DNA of 50,707 bases from Amycolatopsis thermalba (GCF_003385215.1 NZ_PQHW01000045.1:1-50707), one strand, 5' to 3'. Shown: positions 31,101 to 39,720, counted from the stretch's first letter. The notes: generated by a model from the sequence alone, not told the origin. Numbers and translations: made by a program.

Positions 31101-32504
31101 TCAGCCTTGGGCGAGGTCCGCGAACCGGCTGTAGTGCAGCTGGTGCGCGACGACGATCGTGCTGGTCGGACCCGCGCGGTGCTTCGCCAGGATCAGGTCC
31201 GCCTCGCCGGCGCGCGGGTCGTCCCGCTCCCACGCGTCCGGGCGGTTGATCAGGATGACCATGTCCGCGTCCTGCTCCAGCGAGCCGGACTCACGCAGGT
31301 CGGACAGCATCGGGCGCTTGTCGGTCCGCTGTTCCGGGCCGCGGTTCAGCTGGCTGATCGCGACCACCGGCACCTCGAGCTCCTTGGCCAGCAGCTTGAG
31401 CTGACGGGAGAACTCCGAGACCTCCTGCTGCCGCGACTCGACGCGCTTGCCGGAGGTCATCAGCTGCATGTAGTCGACCACGACGAGCTTCAGGTCGTTG
31501 CGCTGCTTGAGCCGCCGGGCCTTGGCGCGGATCTCCATCATCGTCATGTTCGGCGAGTCGTCGATGAACAGCGGCGCCTCGCTGATCTCGCTCATCCGCC
31601 GCGCCAGCCGCGTCCAGTCGTCGTCGGACATGCGGCCGCTGCGCATGTCCGCGAGCCGGATCCGGGCCTCCGCGGACAGCATGCGCATCACGATCTCGAT
31701 GCGGCTCATCTCCAGGGAGAAGATGACGCTGCTCATGCCGTGCTTGATGGAGCACGACCGCGCGAAGTCCAGCCCCAGGGTCGACTTGCCGACACCTGGC
31801 CGTGCCGCGACGATGACCATCTGCCCGGGGTGCAGGCCGTTGGTCACCTCGTCGAGGTCGGCGAAGCCGGTCGGCACACCCTGCGACACCCCACCGCGCG
31901 AGGCGATCGCGTCGATCTCGTCCATGGTGGGCTGGAGCAGTTCCTCCAGCGCCACGTAGTCCTCGCTGGTGCGGCGCTCGGTGACGTCGTAGATGGCGGC
32001 CTGCGCGCGGTCGACGACCTCGTTGATGTCGCCGCCGTCGTTCGCGGCGCCGTAGCCGTACTGCACGATCCGCGTGCCGGCCTCGACCAGCCGCCGCAGG
32101 ATGGCCTTCTCCCCGACGATCTGCGCGTAGTAGCCGGCGTTCGCGGCGGTGGGCACGGTCGCGATCAGCGTGTGCAGGTAGGGCGCGCCGCCCACGCGCG
32201 CGAGTTCGCCGCGTCGTTCCAGTTCCGCGGAGACGGTGATCGGGTCGGCCGGTTCACCGCGCGCGTAGAGGTCGAGGATGCAGTCGTAGACCGCCTGGTG
32301 CTTGGGCAGGTAGAAGTCGTTGGGCGAGAGCACCTCGACGACGTCGGCGATGGCGTCCTTGGACAGCAGCATGCCGCCCAGCACGGACTGCTCGGCCGGG
32401 ATGTCCTGGGGCGGCTGACGGTCGAACTCGCCGTACCGCGGCCCCGGGTCCTCGGGACCGGGATCGGACGGATAAGCCGGACCACGGTCGTCAGTCAGCG
32501 CCAC
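31101..32504 (-). CDS. dnaB: Replicative DNA helicase DnaB
   Basis: 467 residues. N-terminal domain: QPPQDIPAEQSVLGGMLLSK, typical of DnaB. The RecA-type helicase core has Walker A AARPGVGKSTLGLDFA, the EMSR-containing segment VIFSLEMSRIEIVMRML, Walker B LKLVVVDYMQLM, and the motif VPVVAISQLNRGPEQRTDKR. There is no intein. It unwinds DNA ahead of the replisome as a hexamer. GTG 32504 is chosen because GGGAGG lies about 10 nt upstream and a longer frame to 32606 has no such site. It is transcribed alone, downstream of a region with several DnaA-box-like sites. Confidence 0.96.
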   Translation of the reverse strand: MALTDDRGPAYPSDPGPEDPGPRYGEFDRQPPQDIPAEQSVLGGMLLSKDAIADVVEVLSPNDFYLPKHQAVYDCILDLYARGEPADPITVSAELERRGELARVGGAPYLHTLIATVPTAANAGYYAQIVGEKAILRRLVEAGTRIVQYGYGAANDGGDINEVVDRAQAAIYDVTERRTSEDYVALEELLQPTMDEIDAIASRGGVSQGVPTGFADLDEVTNGLHPGQMVIVAARPGVGKSTLGLDFARSCSIKHGMSSVIFSLEMSRIEIVMRMLSAEARIRLADMRSGRMSDDDWTRLARRMSEISEAPLFIDDSPNMTMMEIRAKARRLKQRNDLKLVVVDYMQLMTSGKRVESRQQEVSEFSRQLKLLAKELEVPVVAISQLNRGPEQRTDKRPMLSDLRESGSLEQDADMVILINRPDAWERDDPRAGEADLILAKHRAGPTSTIVVAHQLHYSRFADLAQG

Positions 32505-32678
32505 CGCGCGGATACCTCCCAGACAGCGAACACCAGTTCGATTATGCCGGATCTCCGGCCGGAGCGTGGGACCCGCCGCACCGGTGGGACCGTGTCTTCC
32601 GGCCACTGTGTGCGACTACTCCGGCGGGAACCGTAGATCGCTCGGACGGACCAGTGCAAACCTGCTTGGGGACCGTTC

Positions 32679-32891
32679 TGTGGACAGCTTGTGGAGGAGC
32701 GGGCCGAACCAGTCACAGGTACGCCTTCCCCTGTGGACAAGCTGGGGGCAACTCATCTGACCGGCAGGAAAACCGCAGTTCAAACCCTGTGGGTAACCTG
32801 TGGAGAACTTCACTGAAAAAACTTCGGCGTGTCGCCGCGCACCCGATCTTCGGCGTGTCGCGGCCTCGCGCTGGCGTCGGCCTGTGGATCA
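32679..32891. promoter_or_regulatory. Cluster of DnaA-box-like sites upstream of dnaB
   Basis: The gap 32505-32948 has no gene. It contains TGTGGACAG (32679-32687), TGTGGAGGA (32690-32698), TGTGGACAA (32732-32740, an exact actinobacterial DnaA box TTGTCCACA read on the other strand), TGTGGGTAA (32788-32796), TGTGGAGAA (32799-32807) and TGTGGATCA (32883-32891), all in one orientation. DnaA control of dnaB, or DnaA titration, is possible. Confidence 0.6.
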
Positions 32892-32909
32892 AGCCTACGG
32901 ACAGTAGAA

Positions 32910-32937
32910 GACCCCCCACTCGGCCGAGTGGGGGGTC
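32910..32937 (-). terminator. Palindromic terminator after the ESX operon
   Basis: A perfect 28-bp palindrome, arms GACCCCCCACTCGG and CCGAGTGGGGGGTC, lies 11 bp after the EspG stop codon. On the minus strand it is followed by TTCT. Confidence 0.8.
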
Positions 32938-32948
32938 CGGTGCACTGA

Positions 32949-33755
32949 TCAGCCCAGCGCGCGCATCGCGTTGTGTAGTCGTTCACCGATCGCCTGGGGC
33001 GTACCGGGAGTGAGCACGATCAGCGACTCACCCGTGCCCGGCCGCTCCTCCAGCAGCCAGCGGCCGTCGGGCGTGTCGACGAAGTTCAGCGCGCGGTCGC
33101 ACCGCCTGCGCGTGCCCGCCCGGGTGCGCGCGGCCGCGTACAGGCTGCCGGCCGCCACCCGCGGCCCCTCGAGGATGCGCTTGATCTCCTTGCCCGGATC
33201 GGCGACGGAGCGGCCGCCACCACCACGCATGATCGACATGTCCTCGCCCGAGGGCCGACGGCCACCGCCGTAGACCTCGCTCTTCGGCGCCACCAGCGGG
33301 CTGCTGCCGCCGGGCGGCACCCGCGGGATCTGGTCCACGAATGCCGGGAGCAGCTGGTCCGGCCGCTGCGGCCGCATCACCACCACGTCCTCCTTGATGT
33401 GGCGGGCCAGGACGAACCCGCCACCGGCGCCGCTGCCGGCGAGGACCGTGAAGTTCTGCGGCGCGTCGTCCGGGAACGTGCCCTCGAACCAGCCGTAGAA
33501 CTCCACGTTCGGCCGCGCGATCGACTCGATCATCGCGGCGAACTCGCGGTCCATGCCCCGCGGCCCCATCAGGCCGTGGTGCGTCAGCACCGCGTTGACC
33601 TGCTGGTCGATGATCCGCTGGGCGGTCTCGTCGTACCAGGTCGCGGTGGGCGACAGCGTGTTGTGCGGCTCCGCACCCCGGCGCTGCAGCAGGTTGAGCA
33701 GCGTCGGGGTGGTGATCGTCAGCGGCCGGCTCACCGGCATCGTCCCGGGCCTCAT
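32949..33755 (-). CDS. ESX secretion-associated protein EspG family
   Basis: 268 residues, the usual EspG length. Recognisable features are the N-terminal SRPLTITTPTLLNLLQRRGA, the central segment NVEFYGWFEGTFPDDAPQNF, and a C-terminal RWLLEERPGTGESLIVLTPG with a final amphipathic helix. In mycobacteria EspG binds PPE proteins in the cytoplasm and delivers PE-PPE pairs to the ESX machine. Here it directly follows a PPE-like gene (4-bp ATGA overlap), which supports the same chaperone role. No ESX machine genes (eccB/C/D) are in the window. Confidence 0.87.
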   Translation of the reverse strand: MRPGTMPVSRPLTITTPTLLNLLQRRGAEPHNTLSPTATWYDETAQRIIDQQVNAVLTHHGLMGPRGMDREFAAMIESIARPNVEFYGWFEGTFPDDAPQNFTVLAGSGAGGGFVLARHIKEDVVVMRPQRPDQLLPAFVDQIPRVPPGGSSPLVAPKSEVYGGGRRPSGEDMSIMRGGGGRSVADPGKEIKRILEGPRVAAGSLYAAARTRAGTRRRCDRALNFVDTPDGRWLLEERPGTGESLIVLTPGTPQAIGERLHNAMRALG

Positions 33756-35044
33756 TCGCCGATGACGGGCGGAGCCGTCAGCTCGTCGGTGCCGAACAGC
33801 TCGTTCGGGTCGTCACCCACCATGTACTTGTTCTCGTGCTCTTCGTCGTCCTCGCCGTTGGCGTGACCACCGCGGCCGCCCATGCCCGGCGCCCCGGCCA
33901 TGCCGGCGCGGCCCGCACCGCGACCGGGCCGTCCGCCCGCGCCACCGGCGCCCGCACCGCCGGCCCCGGCACCCGTGCCCGCCGTCGCGCCCGTACCGAT
34001 CCCCGCGCCCGGACCGAACCCGGCGCCGAACCCGGCGGCGCCCACACCGCCACCACCCGCGCCGGCGCCGGCGCCACCGCCCGCGCCGGACCCGCCCCCG
34101 CTACCGGGCCCGAACCCGCTGGTGGAGGTCGGCGTGTAGCCCGCCGCGGTGGTCGCGTCGAAGGCCGGGTTGTACGGGCCCGACCCGGTGCCCGGCGTGT
34201 AGCCGGGGCCGGTAGGCGCCTTCGGCAGGTTGGCCGACGGATCGGTGGCGCTGAACTGCGGCAGGTTGCCGGTGCTGGCCGGCTTGAAGTCACCGGGCAT
34301 GCCGGACGCGCTGGGCATGTTCCCGGCGCCGCCGGTGCCGCCCGGCATCCCGCCCGGCAACCCGCCGTTGGAGAACACGTTGCCCTGCCAGGCGGTGTAC
34401 TGCGGCATCCCGCCCGCGTTGGTCATGCTGGCCTGGTAGTAGTTGTTGAACGCGTCGACGTTCGCCTTGCCGCGCTGGTTGTACTGCTCGATCTGCTCGT
34501 CGACGTCGGACATCGGGTTGATGCCGTCGAGGAAGTTGCCATCCGGCGGCTGGGCTGGCACTTCCTGGACCTTGGACTTGATCGTGTCGAACGCGCTGGC
34601 CTGGTCGTTGAGGTAGGTGTGGCTCTTGCCCAGGTTGGTGGCCGAGTCCTGCAGCCAGATGCCCAGCGGGTGCGCGCCCGCCTGCGCCTGACCCGAGGCC
34701 ATGCCCTTCCAGGCGTTGTCCATCAGGTCGTTGATCTGCTGGATGAGCCGTCCGCGTTCCTCGTGCACGCTCTTGAGGCTCTTCGCCGCGTTGGCGCCGG
34801 CCACGAGCGAAGACGCGTCACCCGGGCTGATCTGCTCCCAGATCTTGCGCGCGTCGATCGTGCGGCCACCGATGTTCGCCTCGTGGTGCTCGGCCTCGGG
34901 CGTGCTCGCCAGGCCGACGAGACCGCCGACGATCGCGCCACCGACGGCCCCCACCGCCGTGCCGACACCCGGGACGACCGACCCGATCGCCGCACCGACG
35001 GCCGCGCCCGATGCGACGCGCCCCGCCGTGTAGTCGTCAACCAT
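33752..35044 (-). CDS. PPE-like ESX substrate with glycine-rich tail
   Basis: 430 residues. The N-terminus is a glycine-zipper segment (GAAVGAAIGSVVPGVGTAVG, then AVGGAIVGGLVGLA) that could insert into membrane. Residues ~60-210 are helical with NAWKGMAS (W-x-G hairpin), similar to the PPE/WXG fold. From ~215 to the end the protein is Gly/Ala/Pro-rich low complexity, ending acidic (NGEDDEEHENKYMVGDDPNE). Position just before EspG and after a PE-like gene supports a type VII substrate. The hydrophobic N-terminus before the helical domain is unusual for a PPE protein. ATG 35044 is the only good start. Confidence 0.72.
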   Translation of the reverse strand: MVDDYTAGRVASGAAVGAAIGSVVPGVGTAVGAVGGAIVGGLVGLASTPEAEHHEANIGGRTIDARKIWEQISPGDASSLVAGANAAKSLKSVHEERGRLIQQINDLMDNAWKGMASGQAQAGAHPLGIWLQDSATNLGKSHTYLNDQASAFDTIKSKVQEVPAQPPDGNFLDGINPMSDVDEQIEQYNQRGKANVDAFNNYYQASMTNAGGMPQYTAWQGNVFSNGGLPGGMPGGTGGAGNMPSASGMPGDFKPASTGNLPQFSATDPSANLPKAPTGPGYTPGTGSGPYNPAFDATTAAGYTPTSTSGFGPGSGGGSGAGGGAGAGAGGGGVGAAGFGAGFGPGAGIGTGATAGTGAGAGGAGAGGAGGRPGRGAGRAGMAGAPGMGGRGGHANGEDDEEHENKYMVGDDPNELFGTDELTAPPVIGE

Positions 35045-35085
35045 GGCTCAACCCCTCCTGCTGCCGAATCTGATCTGGACGTGCA

Positions 35086-35664
35086 TCACGCGGCCCCCTT
35101 CAGGTGCTGCACCATCGCGACGGCGACCTTCTCGACGATGGGACACGGATCGGTCACGTTCGGACCGTCCAGGATGCTCGAGTTGACGTTCACGACGAGC
35201 TGGTCGGTGACCCCGACCCACAACGCGCAGGTCCCGCGGCTGCGCAGGTCGGCGTTGGCGGCGAAGACCGCGGGGTAGCCGTCGATCGTGACCGGCTCGA
35301 AGTACTTGTCCTGCGCGCGGTTGGCGTAGACACCGGTGAGCCCGGTCTGCTGGTTGCCGAGCGGGGCGATGAAGATCTTGTTGGCGTCGTACGCCTGCGA
35401 CTGCCACCGGCAGCCCTGTCCGGACGGGCTCGGGTACGGCTCCCCCGGGCTGACCAGCCCGATCTCGGTGACCTGGGCCGGCGAGAGCGCCGAGCAGGGG
35501 TCGCTCACCAGCGTGCCCGACGGCAGCGGCGACGGCACGCGCAGCGCCGGGTCGACCGGCGGGGCGGTGGGCGTCTGAGCCGCGTCGGTGCTGCCGCCTT
35601 GCGAGCAACCGGTCAGCAGGCCGGCTGCGACCAGCGCGGCGGCGAGCCAAGTGGTGCGTTTCAT
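35086..35664 (-). CDS. DUF3558 family lipoprotein
   Basis: 192 residues. A lipoprotein signal (MKRTTWLAAALVAAGLLTGC) places the lipidated cysteine at residue 20, so the mature protein sits on the outer face of the membrane. After a Thr/Pro-rich spacer comes the DUF3558 domain: VSDPCSALSPAQVTEIGLV, GQGCRWQSQ, and near the end DPCPIVEKVAVAMVQHL. Four cysteines (DPCS, GCRW, TCAL, DPCP) probably form two disulfides. Such lipoproteins are frequent next to ESX-linked genes in Pseudonocardiaceae. Its start is 2 nt after the PE-like stop codon. Confidence 0.87.
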   Translation of the reverse strand: MKRTTWLAAALVAAGLLTGCSQGGSTDAAQTPTAPPVDPALRVPSPLPSGTLVSDPCSALSPAQVTEIGLVSPGEPYPSPSGQGCRWQSQAYDANKIFIAPLGNQQTGLTGVYANRAQDKYFEPVTIDGYPAVFAANADLRSRGTCALWVGVTDQLVVNVNSSILDGPNVTDPCPIVEKVAVAMVQHLKGAA

Positions 35665-35666
35665 GC

Positions 35667-36059
35667 TCAGACCGCCCGGTACCCTCCGACGCTGCGGTGG
35701 ACCTCGTCCTCGTGCTCCTCGACGATCCCGGCCGCTTTCTCCAGGGCGTCGATGTAGTTCTTGACGTAGTCGACCATTCGCTGGTGCTGCAGCTGCAGGG
35801 TCTCGCCGGAGACCTTGGCGGCGCGGTTGATGAAGTCGCCGCTGGCGAACTCCTGTCCCGGCGGCCGGACCTCGGCGATCGTGTTCGCGTTCGACAGGTC
35901 CGTCTGCAGGTCGGTCAGCAGCTCTTTCCACTTGCTGATCACGCCGCGCACCTCGTCCGGGGAGAACTGGTACCCGCCGGGGCTGCCGTTGCCACCCACC
36001 TGGATCGGTGCTGGTGGCGGTACCTCCGTGAGCCTGTCGGTCGGCTTCTCACCGGTCAT
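35667..36059 (-). CDS. PE/WXG100-like helical protein heading the ESX operon
   Basis: 130 residues. An N-terminal Pro-rich stretch (VPPPAPIQVGG) is followed by two long predicted helices: SPDEVRGVISKWKELLTDLQ, and ETLQLQHQRMVDYVKNYIDA. The C-terminus has HEDEVHRSVGGYRAV. There is no exact W-x-G turn. Size and helical hairpin fit a PE- or WXG100-like ESX component, paired with the PPE-like protein two genes on. ATG 36059 is preferred to ATG 36092 because AGGGGG lies about 10 nt before it. This is the first gene of the four-gene operon (PE-like, lipoprotein, PPE-like, EspG). Confidence 0.68.
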   Translation of the reverse strand: MTGEKPTDRLTEVPPPAPIQVGGNGSPGGYQFSPDEVRGVISKWKELLTDLQTDLSNANTIAEVRPPGQEFASGDFINRAAKVSGETLQLQHQRMVDYVKNYIDALEKAAGIVEEHEDEVHRSVGGYRAV

Positions 36060-36145
36060 GGCCAGGAACCCCCTACGTTCTCGCCTCGGCATTGATCGCC
36101 CGCTTGGATGCTAGCGCAGCGCACCCGGTTCCCGCGGCCGAACAG

Positions 36146-36188
36146 GAAAAACCGGGCAGGCCCCGCGAGCTGCGGAAACCTGCCCGGT
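36146..36188 (-). terminator. Intrinsic terminator of the rpsF-ssb-rpsR-rplI operon
   Basis: ACCGGGCAGG (minus strand, 36188 end) pairs with CCTGCCCGGT (ending at 36151) and is followed on the minus strand by a T run, 18 bp after the rplI stop codon. Confidence 0.85.
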
Positions 36189-36205
36189 TGGTACTGCGTG
36201 ACGAC

Positions 36206-36664
36206 CTACTGGCCGGCCTTCACCTCGAGGCGGACCGAGGCCTGCACGTCGGGGTGCAGGCGGGCGTTCACCGCGTGCTTGCCGACGGTCTTGATGTGCC
36301 CGTCGGTCTCCAGGACGCGCTTGTCGAGCAGCGGGCCGCCGGCCGCCTTGATCGCGTTCGCGATGTCGGCGGTGGTGACCGAACCGAACAGCTTCTTCGA
36401 GCCCGCGGCGGCCTTGGCGGTCAGCTCGACGGTGCCGAGACCCTCCAGCGCGGCCTTGATCTCCCGAGCGTGGTCGAGGTCGCGGATGCGGCGGGACTCC
36501 TGCGCGCGGCGGATGGTCTGCACGTTCTTCTCGGCGCCCTTGGTGGCCTGGATGGCGTAGCCGCGGGGCAGCAGGAAGTTGCGCGCGTAACCGTCCTTGA
36601 CCTCGACGATGTCGCCGGGGCCGCCGAGGTTCGCCACGTCAGTGGTGAGGATGATCTTCGCCAT
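36206..36664 (-). CDS. rplI: Large-subunit ribosomal protein bL9
   Basis: 152 residues, full length. MAKIILTTDVANLGGPGDIV, then EVKDGYARNFLLPRGYAIQA is the L9 N-terminal signature that binds 23S rRNA, followed by the long connecting helix and C-terminal domain (KKLFGSVTTADIANAIKAAG). It stabilises the L1-stalk side of the ribosome. Last gene of the operon rpsF-ssb-rpsR-rplI, 14 bp after rpsR, with an intrinsic terminator behind it. Confidence 0.97.
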   Translation of the reverse strand: MAKIILTTDVANLGGPGDIVEVKDGYARNFLLPRGYAIQATKGAEKNVQTIRRAQESRRIRDLDHAREIKAALEGLGTVELTAKAAAGSKKLFGSVTTADIANAIKAAGGPLLDKRVLETDGHIKTVGKHAVNARLHPDVQASVRLEVKAGQ

Positions 36665-36678
36665 GATGTGGTCCCTCC

Positions 36679-36927
36679 TCAGCGCGCGGTCGAGGTGTAG
36701 GGCAGCAGCGCCATCTCGCGGGAGTTCTTGACCGCGGTGGCGATGTCGCGCTGGTGCTGGCTGCAGTTGCCGGTCACCCGGCGGGCACGGATCTTGCCGC
36801 GGTCGGAGATGTACTTCCGCAGCAGGTTGGTGTCCTTGTAGTCGATGAGTTCCGGGTGGCCCTTCTGCTCGGCCTTGCAGAACACACAGACCTTCTTCTT
36901 GGGCTTGCGGATGGGTGGCTTGGCCAC
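36679..36927 (-). CDS. rpsR: Small-subunit ribosomal protein bS18
   Basis: 82 residues. Contains [20 protein letters not shown] and [20 protein letters not shown]. The cysteines in CVFC plus Cys in GNCSQH mark this as the zinc-binding C+ version; many actinobacteria also carry a cysteine-free copy used under zinc shortage, which is not in this window. It binds S6 on the 30S platform. Placed between ssb and rplI as in most bacteria. Confidence 0.97.
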   Translation of the reverse strand: MAKPPIRKPKKKVCVFCKAEQKGHPELIDYKDTNLLRKYISDRGKIRARRVTGNCSQHQRDIATAVKNSREMALLPYTSTAR

Positions 36928-36962
36928 GGTGATGCTCCTGGGAATTCAGTACGAGTGGTTGG

Positions 36963-37454
36963 TCAGAAGGGAGGCTCGTCGGCGAAACCGCCGCTGTCGC
37001 CTGCCGGCGGGGCGGAACCCCACGGGTCGTCGGCGGGGGCACCACCGCCGCTGTTCCCGCCGTAGCCGCCGCCACCGCCGCCGCTGCCGCGGCTGACCTT
37101 GTTCACCTTGGCGGTGGCGTAGCGCAGCGAGGGACCGATCTCGTCGACCTCGAGCTCGACGACGGTCCGCTTCTCGCCTTCCTTGGTCTCGAACGACCGC
37201 TGCTTGAGGCGGCCCTGCACGACCACGCGGGCACCGCGCGTCAGGCTCTCCGCGACGTTCTCCGCCGCCTGCCGCCAGATGTTGCAGCGCAGGAACAGCG
37301 CCTCGCCGTCCTTCCACTCGCCGGTCTGGCGGTCGAAGGTGCGCGGCGTGGACGCGACGGTGAAGTTGGCGACGGCGGCGCCGGACGGGGTGAACCGCAG
37401 TTCGGGGTCGGACGTCAGGTTGCCGACCACGGTGATGACGGTGTCTCCAGCCAT
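36963..37454 (-). CDS. ssb: Single-stranded DNA-binding protein
   Basis: 163 residues. N-terminal OB fold ([60 protein letters not shown]), a Gly-rich linker with [17 protein letters not shown], and the acidic tip FADEPPF, which recruits repair and replication proteins. It covers single-stranded DNA as a tetramer. It sits between rpsF (12 bp) and rpsR (35 bp). Confidence 0.96.
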   Translation of the reverse strand: MAGDTVITVVGNLTSDPELRFTPSGAAVANFTVASTPRTFDRQTGEWKDGEALFLRCNIWRQAAENVAESLTRGARVVVQGRLKQRSFETKEGEKRTVVELEVDEIGPSLRYATAKVNKVSRGSGGGGGGYGGNSGGGAPADDPWGSAPPAGDSGGFADEPPF

Positions 37455-37466
37455 GGGCTATTCGCC

Positions 37467-37790
37467 TCAGGCCTTCGCCGCGGCCTTGGCGGCCTTGCGC
37501 GGGACCGGCTTGCGGACGACCTTGGTGCGGAGCACGGTCTCCTGCAGCGACAGCTGCCGGTCCAGCTCCTTCACCGCGTCGGGCTCGCTGTTGAGGTCGA
37601 GCACGGCGTAGATGCCCTCGGCGTGCTTCTTGATCTCGTAGGAGAGCCGGCGACGGCCCCACACGTCGACCTTCTCCACGCTTCCGCCGGACGTGCGGAT
37701 GACGTTGAGGAAGGTGTCCAGGGTCGGGGCGACCTTACGCTCGTCGAGCGTGGGGTCGAGGATGACCATTACCTCGTAATGGCGCGACAC
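37467..37790 (-). CDS. rpsF: Small-subunit ribosomal protein bS6
   Basis: 107 residues. [20 protein letters not shown] at the N-terminus and [20 protein letters not shown] in the middle are S6 signatures. A Lys/Ala-rich tail ([10 protein letters not shown]) is typical of actinobacteria. Start GTG 37790 is chosen over GTG 37796 because AGGAGG (37805-37800) is 9 nt away from it but only 3 nt from the other. First gene of the rpsF-ssb-rpsR-rplI operon; it pairs with S18 on the 30S platform. Confidence 0.95.
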   Translation of the reverse strand: MSRHYEVMVILDPTLDERKVAPTLDTFLNVIRTSGGSVEKVDVWGRRRLSYEIKKHAEGIYAVLDLNSEPDAVKELDRQLSLQETVLRTKVVRKPVPRKAAKAAAKA

Positions 37791-37870
37791 AACCACTCAC
37801 CTCCTGTGGGCTTCACGGCCACGGGCTTTCCGTGGCAGGAGGGTTTGCCGAGGTTGAGTCTACGGGGCGG

Positions 37871-38791
37871 CTACGACAGTTTGCGCAGCACCCAGGTCCG
37901 GACCAGCGCGGCGCTCACGCCGGCCAGCGCGACGACCGCCAGCAGCATCGGCAGCTGGACGTTGCCCGCGGCCGGTTCACCGCCGATCGCGCTGGCGTTG
38001 CCCGCGTTGCGGACGTCGGCCTGGCCGCCTGCCGAGGTGGACTGGCCGCCCAGCACGCCGACCTGCGGCAGCGCCTGGTCGGGCAGCGTGGCGGAGGACG
38101 GGTAGAGCGCGCTCGGCGGCACCGCGACGCCGGCCACACCGGGGACGGCGGCCGGGATGTTGCCGTAGTTGCGCGGCGGGGCGGTGGCCGAACCGGTGCC
38201 CGCGATGCCCGGGCTGGTCGCGGTCGGCGAGGTTCCGGGCGCGGGCGTGGCCCCGCCGGGCTGCTGCGTGGCGGGGAGGCCGGGCTGGGTGTAGTTGTTC
38301 GCGTAGGTGGTCAGCCCGCAGTTGCCGGCGACCTTGTTGGAGATCGAGTCGAGGGTCTTCTTCTGCTGGTCGGCGCCGATGCCGAGGCCGACGGCGTACG
38401 GGTCGCCCGCGTTCTTCAGCGTGGTCGCGACGGCGGTGGCGATGGCGTCACCGCCGATCGTGCCGCTGGCCGCGTTCGCCGGGATCTGCCCGACGGTGAT
38501 CGCGCCGGCCTTGCTGACCGTGTCCGCGATCTTCTGCGGGTCCACGCCGTTGAGGTGCAGGAACCACTCCTGCTCCTGCGCGCCGGCCTTGACCACGCCC
38601 GCGAGGTCCTTGCCCTGCACGGCGACGCTGTCGCTGAGGGCGCCGATCACGGTGCCGGTGCACGCCTGCGACAGCACGGTGCTCGCCGACGCGGTCCCCG
38701 CCGTCAGGAGCGAGCCGCCGGCGATGGCCGCGGCGACGGCGGCGACGGTCAGCGCTCTACGGGTGGTCTTCATCAGGCTGGTGTTGCGCAC
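37871..38791 (-). CDS. Exported protein with C-terminal membrane tail, paralogue 1 of 3
   Basis: 306 residues. Signal peptide (ALTVAAVAAAIAGGSLLTAG then TASAS) and a folded, largely helical N-terminal domain (~30-165) with two cysteines (QACTGTV and GNCGLTT). A Pro/Ala/Gly-rich region follows with PPRNYGNIPAAVPGV, then the C-terminal anchor VQLPMLLAVVALAGVSAALV with RTWVLRKLS. The tail and the RNY motif are shared with the next gene, and the tail with the third. Family not recognised. GTG 38791 is preferred over ATG 38773 because GGAGG lies 9 nt upstream. Confidence 0.75.
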   Translation of the reverse strand: MRNTSLMKTTRRALTVAAVAAAIAGGSLLTAGTASASTVLSQACTGTVIGALSDSVAVQGKDLAGVVKAGAQEQEWFLHLNGVDPQKIADTVSKAGAITVGQIPANAASGTIGGDAIATAVATTLKNAGDPYAVGLGIGADQQKKTLDSISNKVAGNCGLTTYANNYTQPGLPATQQPGGATPAPGTSPTATSPGIAGTGSATAPPRNYGNIPAAVPGVAGVAVPPSALYPSSATLPDQALPQVGVLGGQSTSAGGQADVRNAGNASAIGGEPAAGNVQLPMLLAVVALAGVSAALVRTWVLRKLS

Positions 38792-38862
38792 GAGCGCGGT
38801 CCTCCAGTGATCGCAGGCGTGTGTCCCCGGAAGGGATCAACGACGAGCGGACCCAAAGGATA

Positions 38863-39720
38863 CTAAGCGGTAGCTCCCCGTAGAACCCACGCGCGTACGA
38901 GACCGGCGCTGACACCCGACAGAGCGACGACGGCGATGAGCATCGGTAGCGCGACGTTGCCACCACCGCCCGAGCCGCCCGGGAGCGCCTCGGCCTGGCC
39001 CGCGTTCTGCACCGGCTCGCCGGACTGCGCGGGCTGGCCGAGCGCGCCGTACTGCGGCGCGTACCCGGGGATCTGCCCGCCGTACTTCAGCCCCGGCGAG
39101 GGCGCCCACAGCGCGGACACCGCGAACGGCAGCCCGGCGTAGTTGCGCATCGGCGCGTAGGCGCTGCCCGACCCGAACGGCAGGAGGTTGAACGTCGACG
39201 GGTCGCCGGCCAGGACGGGGCTGGTCGAGCCGGGGATCGCGGCGGGCGCGACGCCCTCGGTGCGGCCGGGCGTGCCGCCCGGCGGGGTCTGCGGGTGGCC
39301 GCCGGTGCCCGGCGGGTTCTGCGGCTGCGGCCGGCTCGCGCCACCCCCGCCGAGCGCCCGGCCCGCCTGGTCGACCGTGCTGGTCAGGCCGTTCGTGGTG
39401 CCCGCGACGGCGCCGTTGACCGCGCTCGCGGCGGGGGCGCCGACGACCGGCAGCGGCTCGACGACCGTGTCCACGACCTTGACGGTGATCTGGCACAGCC
39501 CGCCGAGCAGGCCGCCGACGATCGAGGTGAGCCCGTCGGTGACGGTCTTCAGGCCGAGCGGGGTCTTGATGACGTCGCCCGGTTTGGCCGTGACCGTGTC
39601 GCCGCACTGGGCCGTGTGGGTTTCCGCGCTCGCGGTCGCGGGGAGGGCGAGCGCGGCCGATCCGGCCAGTACGAAGGCGGCGGCGCCCGCCGCGGCGGTC
39701 CTGCGTGTCCGACCCTGCAT
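38863..39720 (-). CDS. Exported protein with C-terminal membrane tail, paralogue 2 of 3
   Basis: 285 residues. Signal peptide (AAAGAAAFVLAGSAALALPA then TASAE), a short domain with two cysteines (AQCGDTVTAKP and GGLCQITVK), a Pro/Gly-rich spacer (NPPGTGGHPQTPPGGTPG), the motif PMRNYAGLPFAVSAL shared with paralogue 1, and the tail VALPMLIAVVALSGVSAGLV with RAWVLRGATA. ATG 39720 follows GGAGG by 6 nt; the longer frame to 39783 has no signal peptide at its start. Function unknown; probably a surface protein anchored by its tail. Confidence 0.75.
   Translation of the reverse strand: MQGRTRRTAAAGAAAFVLAGSAALALPATASAETHTAQCGDTVTAKPGDVIKTPLGLKTVTDGLTSIVGGLLGGLCQITVKVVDTVVEPLPVVGAPAASAVNGAVAGTTNGLTSTVDQAGRALGGGGASRPQPQNPPGTGGHPQTPPGGTPGRTEGVAPAAIPGSTSPVLAGDPSTFNLLPFGSGSAYAPMRNYAGLPFAVSALWAPSPGLKYGGQIPGYAPQYGALGQPAQSGEPVQNAGQAEALPGGSGGGGNVALPMLIAVVALSGVSAGLVRAWVLRGATA

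Noticed and set aside
31107..32636. 509-residue open frame antisense to dnaB
   Set aside because: dnaB is unmistakable; the opposite frame has biased composition and no domain.
32505..32948. Chromosomal origin of replication
   Set aside because: DnaA-like boxes are present but dnaA/dnaN are not adjacent and no AT-rich unwinding element is seen.
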